Shown piece after piece: positions 61,845 through 64,000 of a stretch of DNA of 64,000 nucleotides (its first letter is position 1; each line of letters begins with the position of its first letter). Position numbers and translations under genes: made by a program. Location: contig UQMI01000014.1 of assembly GCA_900542045.1 (NCBI GenBank), positions 1 through 64,000 of the forward strand, written 5' to 3'. The stretch comes from an uncultured Blautia sp. GTDB lineage: Bacteria; Bacillota; Clostridia; Lachnospirales; Lachnospiraceae. The notes below the pieces were generated by a model. It saw only the letters and a list, made by a program, of their open reading frames with translations, was not told the DNA's origin and did not search any database.

Positions 61845-63773
61845 TCAGGATACGCGGTGCGCTTCCATAAACCGGACAAATTCTGTTTCCGGCATGGGTC
61901 TGGCATAATAAAACCCCTGGATAAAATCCATCCCCAGTCTCTGAAGGAGCACTGCCTGCGCCTCGTCTTCCACACCTTCGCTGACCACACCAAAACCGCC
62001 GTTATGAAACAGTTCTCCCATGGACCGTATCATCCAGCGGTCTTTTTCACTGTCTGCTATTTTTTCCAGCAGACTCCGGTCCAGCTTGATACAGGTAAAC
62101 GGCAGATGCATTACCATGGAAAAGTTGGAATATCCTGTTCCAAAATCATCCAGATAAAAACGGACTCCCCGTTCTGCAAGCAGCTGCATAACTTCCCGGA
62201 CTTTCTTCTGATCGCTGGCCATTTCCCTCTCTGTGATCTCAATGATCAGCCGCTTTCCCACAATCGAATGGTCCTGCAGTTCCCCAAGGATCCTCCGGGC
62301 GGCTTCCGGTTCCTGCAGCTGCTGCACAGACAGGTTGATGGATACCGAATCCAGCTCCATATTCCGGTTTTTCTCCAGAAAACGGCAGGTCTTTTTCAAA
62401 ACGATCCAGCTGATCTCTTCCAGCAGGCCAAGTTCTTCCGCAAAAGGGATGAACACAGCGGGAGAAATAAACACTCCCTCATCGTCCCGCAGCCGCAGCA
62501 GCACTTCCGCACTGGAGAACCGCTTTCTTCTGCAGTCATAGATGGGCTGAAAATACAGTTCAAACTGCTGTTCCCGTATGGCCCGCTCCAGCTGTTCTTT
62601 CAGCGTTTTCCGAAACAGGATCTGCTGCTCCGTCTTCCGGGTGAACCGCAGGATCTTCCGGGGCTGCTCCTTTGCCATCTGCTGCATGGCTTTCAGATAT
62701 TCTGCGATCCTGTCTGCATCCCAGGGCTGTCCCGTCCATACCAGTCCGCAGCAGCTTGCCTGGATCTCACAGCAGCCGCGATCCAGAGACCAGGGGTTCC
62801 GGAACCGCTCTGCCGCCTGCTCCAGCCGCCTTTGCTCCCTTTCTTCGGATTCAAAGGGACACAGCATGGCAAAGGCCGTATCGCCCACACGGTATGCATT
62901 CCATTCCGGATCCGCCGTCCCCAGCCATCTTCCGATCCGATACAGAAATTCATCTCCCCGCCTGTGTCCATAGAGCTGACTGATCTGCTCAAATCCATGG
63001 AGCACAATCAGGATCACCTGCAGCTTCTGCCGGCTTTGCACTTTCAAAAAAAGTTCCTCATAAAAAGTCTTCTGGTTTCCCAGATTGGTCAGGGGATCTT
63101 TTTCCACCTGGCAACTCTGAAAACGGATATACAGGATCAGCAGGACTGCAGCCATGGCAATTCCATTGGGCAGCATCTCCGGAACAGCCATCTGACAGCC
63201 TGCCAGCAGCAAAAGCAGCAGCGGCAGGATCCGCACCGTTTCTGCTGCCTTCGGACTTACACTGCGCCGGTAACGCCGGCAGCACAACAGCACAACGCCC
63301 AGCTCCAGCGCTGCGGTCACATATCCCAGCCCGTTCCAGCCACCCCGGTGATAACCTCCCTGGCTGTCGATCCAGAAGAGGCTCCCCGTACGGATATTTA
63401 CCAGCACTGCTGCAAGAAAAATCATGTTTAACAGACACAGAACAACGCCTGCCTTTTTCTGAAACGATTTCTCACAGACATGTTCCAGAAGCAGATCCAC
63501 GAGATAAAAGGCAGCTCCCGTACACATCCAGACACTGATCAGAAAATACAGGCTGTTTCCCGTCAGATGCACCCATCCCGGAATCCCCGGATCATCTTCC
63601 AGAACAGACACACACAACAGATCCAGCAGTACAGAACCCACAGCCAGCAAGAGCGTGGTTCCAAACAGTTTATTCCGATGGGTTTCCGGATTCCTATTTT
63701 CAAAGAAGAAACTGCCGATGATACATAACAGGATCAGAGCCTGCAATTCCGCAATTATCGACCATACTTTCAT
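61845..63773 (-). CDS. Membrane GGDEF/EAL protein (probable c-di-GMP phosphodiesterase)
   Basis: The ATG at 63773 overlaps the upstream stop (ATGA) and has GGAGAG upstream; 642 residues. It has about seven N-terminal transmembrane helices (1-225), a GGDEF-type domain (about 240-380) and an EAL domain (about 390-640). The GGDEF signature is degenerate (RVGDTAFAML in place of GGDEF), so no cyclase activity is expected. The EAL domain keeps its catalytic residues with AEVLLRL for EAL, SINLSVQQL, EITERE, DDFGTGYSN, KLDRSLL and SEGVEDE. It likely hydrolyses c-di-GMP in response to a membrane signal, with the degenerate domain as a regulator. Confidence 0.93.
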   Translation of the reverse strand: MKVWSIIAELQALILLCIIGSFFFENRNPETHRNKLFGTTLLLAVGSVLLDLLCVSVLEDDPGIPGWVHLTGNSLYFLISVWMCTGAAFYLVDLLLEHVCEKSFQKKAGVVLCLLNMIFLAAVLVNIRTGSLFWIDSQGGYHRGGWNGLGYVTAALELGVVLLCCRRYRRSVSPKAAETVRILPLLLLLLAGCQMAVPEMLPNGIAMAAVLLILYIRFQSCQVEKDPLTNLGNQKTFYEELFLKVQSRQKLQVILIVLHGFEQISQLYGHRRGDEFLYRIGRWLGTADPEWNAYRVGDTAFAMLCPFESEEREQRRLEQAAERFRNPWSLDRGCCEIQASCCGLVWTGQPWDADRIAEYLKAMQQMAKEQPRKILRFTRKTEQQILFRKTLKEQLERAIREQQFELYFQPIYDCRRKRFSSAEVLLRLRDDEGVFISPAVFIPFAEELGLLEEISWIVLKKTCRFLEKNRNMELDSVSINLSVQQLQEPEAARRILGELQDHSIVGKRLIIEITEREMASDQKKVREVMQLLAERGVRFYLDDFGTGYSNFSMVMHLPFTCIKLDRSLLEKIADSEKDRWMIRSMGELFHNGGFGVVSEGVEDEAQAVLLQRLGMDFIQGFYYARPMPETEFVRFMEAHRVS

Positions 63774-64000
63774 AAAACTCTCCTGTCCTCCATCTGCAGC
63801 ATATCTGCTCCGCTGTTTTTTACCTCTTCTCTTATTTCCCAGTGGATCAGGAAGGTCAATGCTGCACGAAGGACTATGATCCCTGCCACAATGATGATTT
63901 CTTTCCACTCCCGCACCACCACCGTTCGGAGGATCTCACTTCCCAGCTTAAACTCCAGCCCCATGGCCAGCCCTTTTGCCAGACAGATCCTGGTATCCGG
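63770..64000 (-). CDS. DUF1622-like membrane protein, partial (5' end outside window)
   Basis: The frame is open to the window edge and ends at the TGA at 63770-63772, giving 76 visible residues. It reads RICLAKGLAMGLEFKLGSEI, then LRTVVVREWKEIIIVAGIIVLRAALTFLIHWEI, which matches the second half of the DUF1622 family of small membrane proteins (two to three helices, about 110-120 residues in all). The function is unknown. The stop overlaps the GGDEF/EAL start by 4 nt, so the two are translated as one unit. Confidence 0.75.
   Translation of the reverse strand, partial: PDTRICLAKGLAMGLEFKLGSEILRTVVVREWKEIIIVAGIIVLRAALTFLIHWEIREEVKNSGADMLQMEDRRVL

Overview
The window reads as chromosome of an anaerobic gut-type Firmicute, most likely a member of the Lachnospiraceae (Clostridium cluster XIVa). 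The grounds are Gram-positive Shine-Dalgarno sites (GGAGG), MutS2, NiaR, YhaM, a glycyl-radical enzyme with its activase, hybrid cluster protein, a 3D-domain protein, a PBP2a-like transpeptidase, and housekeeping genes packed on both strands. The assignment is inference; no rRNA gene is present.

Layout. 1-1573 is the 5' half of a group II intron on the minus strand, sitting just past the terminator of a GyrI-like/TfoX/WYL gene group (1.7-3.6 kb). 3.8-9.4 kb is a decayed accessory zone: a broken phosphoesterase, gene remnants, an HxlR/PPOX pair, a truncated AlbA-type regulator joined to a truncated phage portal gene, an HxlR/flavin-reductase pair, and a chimeric SymE-terminase ORF. 9.5-18 kb holds rlmD-yhaM-HtrA-like (minus), then mutS2 and a two-component system (plus). 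18-25.5 kb is a run of minus-strand genes: trmL, aminotransferase, Lrp/AsnC, AIR-synthase-like, a 37-residue membrane protein, nth, a B12/radical SAM protein and glyA. 25.7-34 kb holds an Fe-alcohol dehydrogenase, tRNA-Phe, metY, an SMR exporter, a 3D-domain protein with a cysteine-peptidase-like gene, a PBP and two tRNA-Gly genes.

34-39.5 kb has an unusual glycyl-radical enzyme with its activase, and a four-gene ECF sigma/anti-sigma/membrane operon. 39.6-43.5 kb is the de novo NAD locus (nadA-nadB-nadC plus the repressor NiaR) with a visible operator. 43.5-47.8 kb has an AEC transporter and a Crp/Fnr regulator divergent from a ferredoxin-hcp operon. 47.7-50.4 kb is pabA-pabB-pabC for p-aminobenzoate. 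Then come birA, a CNNM/CorC membrane protein preceded by a tiny acidic leader ORF and terminator, glgB, a TetR regulator, a sucrose/fructan locus (GH32, two ABC permeases, binding protein, LacI regulator with operators), a membrane GGDEF/EAL protein and the partial end of a DUF1622-like gene.

Two families of intergenic palindromic repeats recur through the window (five and two copies). The observations most worth following are the acidic leader peptide abutting a terminator ahead of the CNNM gene, the glycyl-radical enzyme whose cysteine loop reads SCMG instead of GCVE, the HtrA-like protein with all three catalytic positions changed, the SymE-TerL chimera, and the repeat families.
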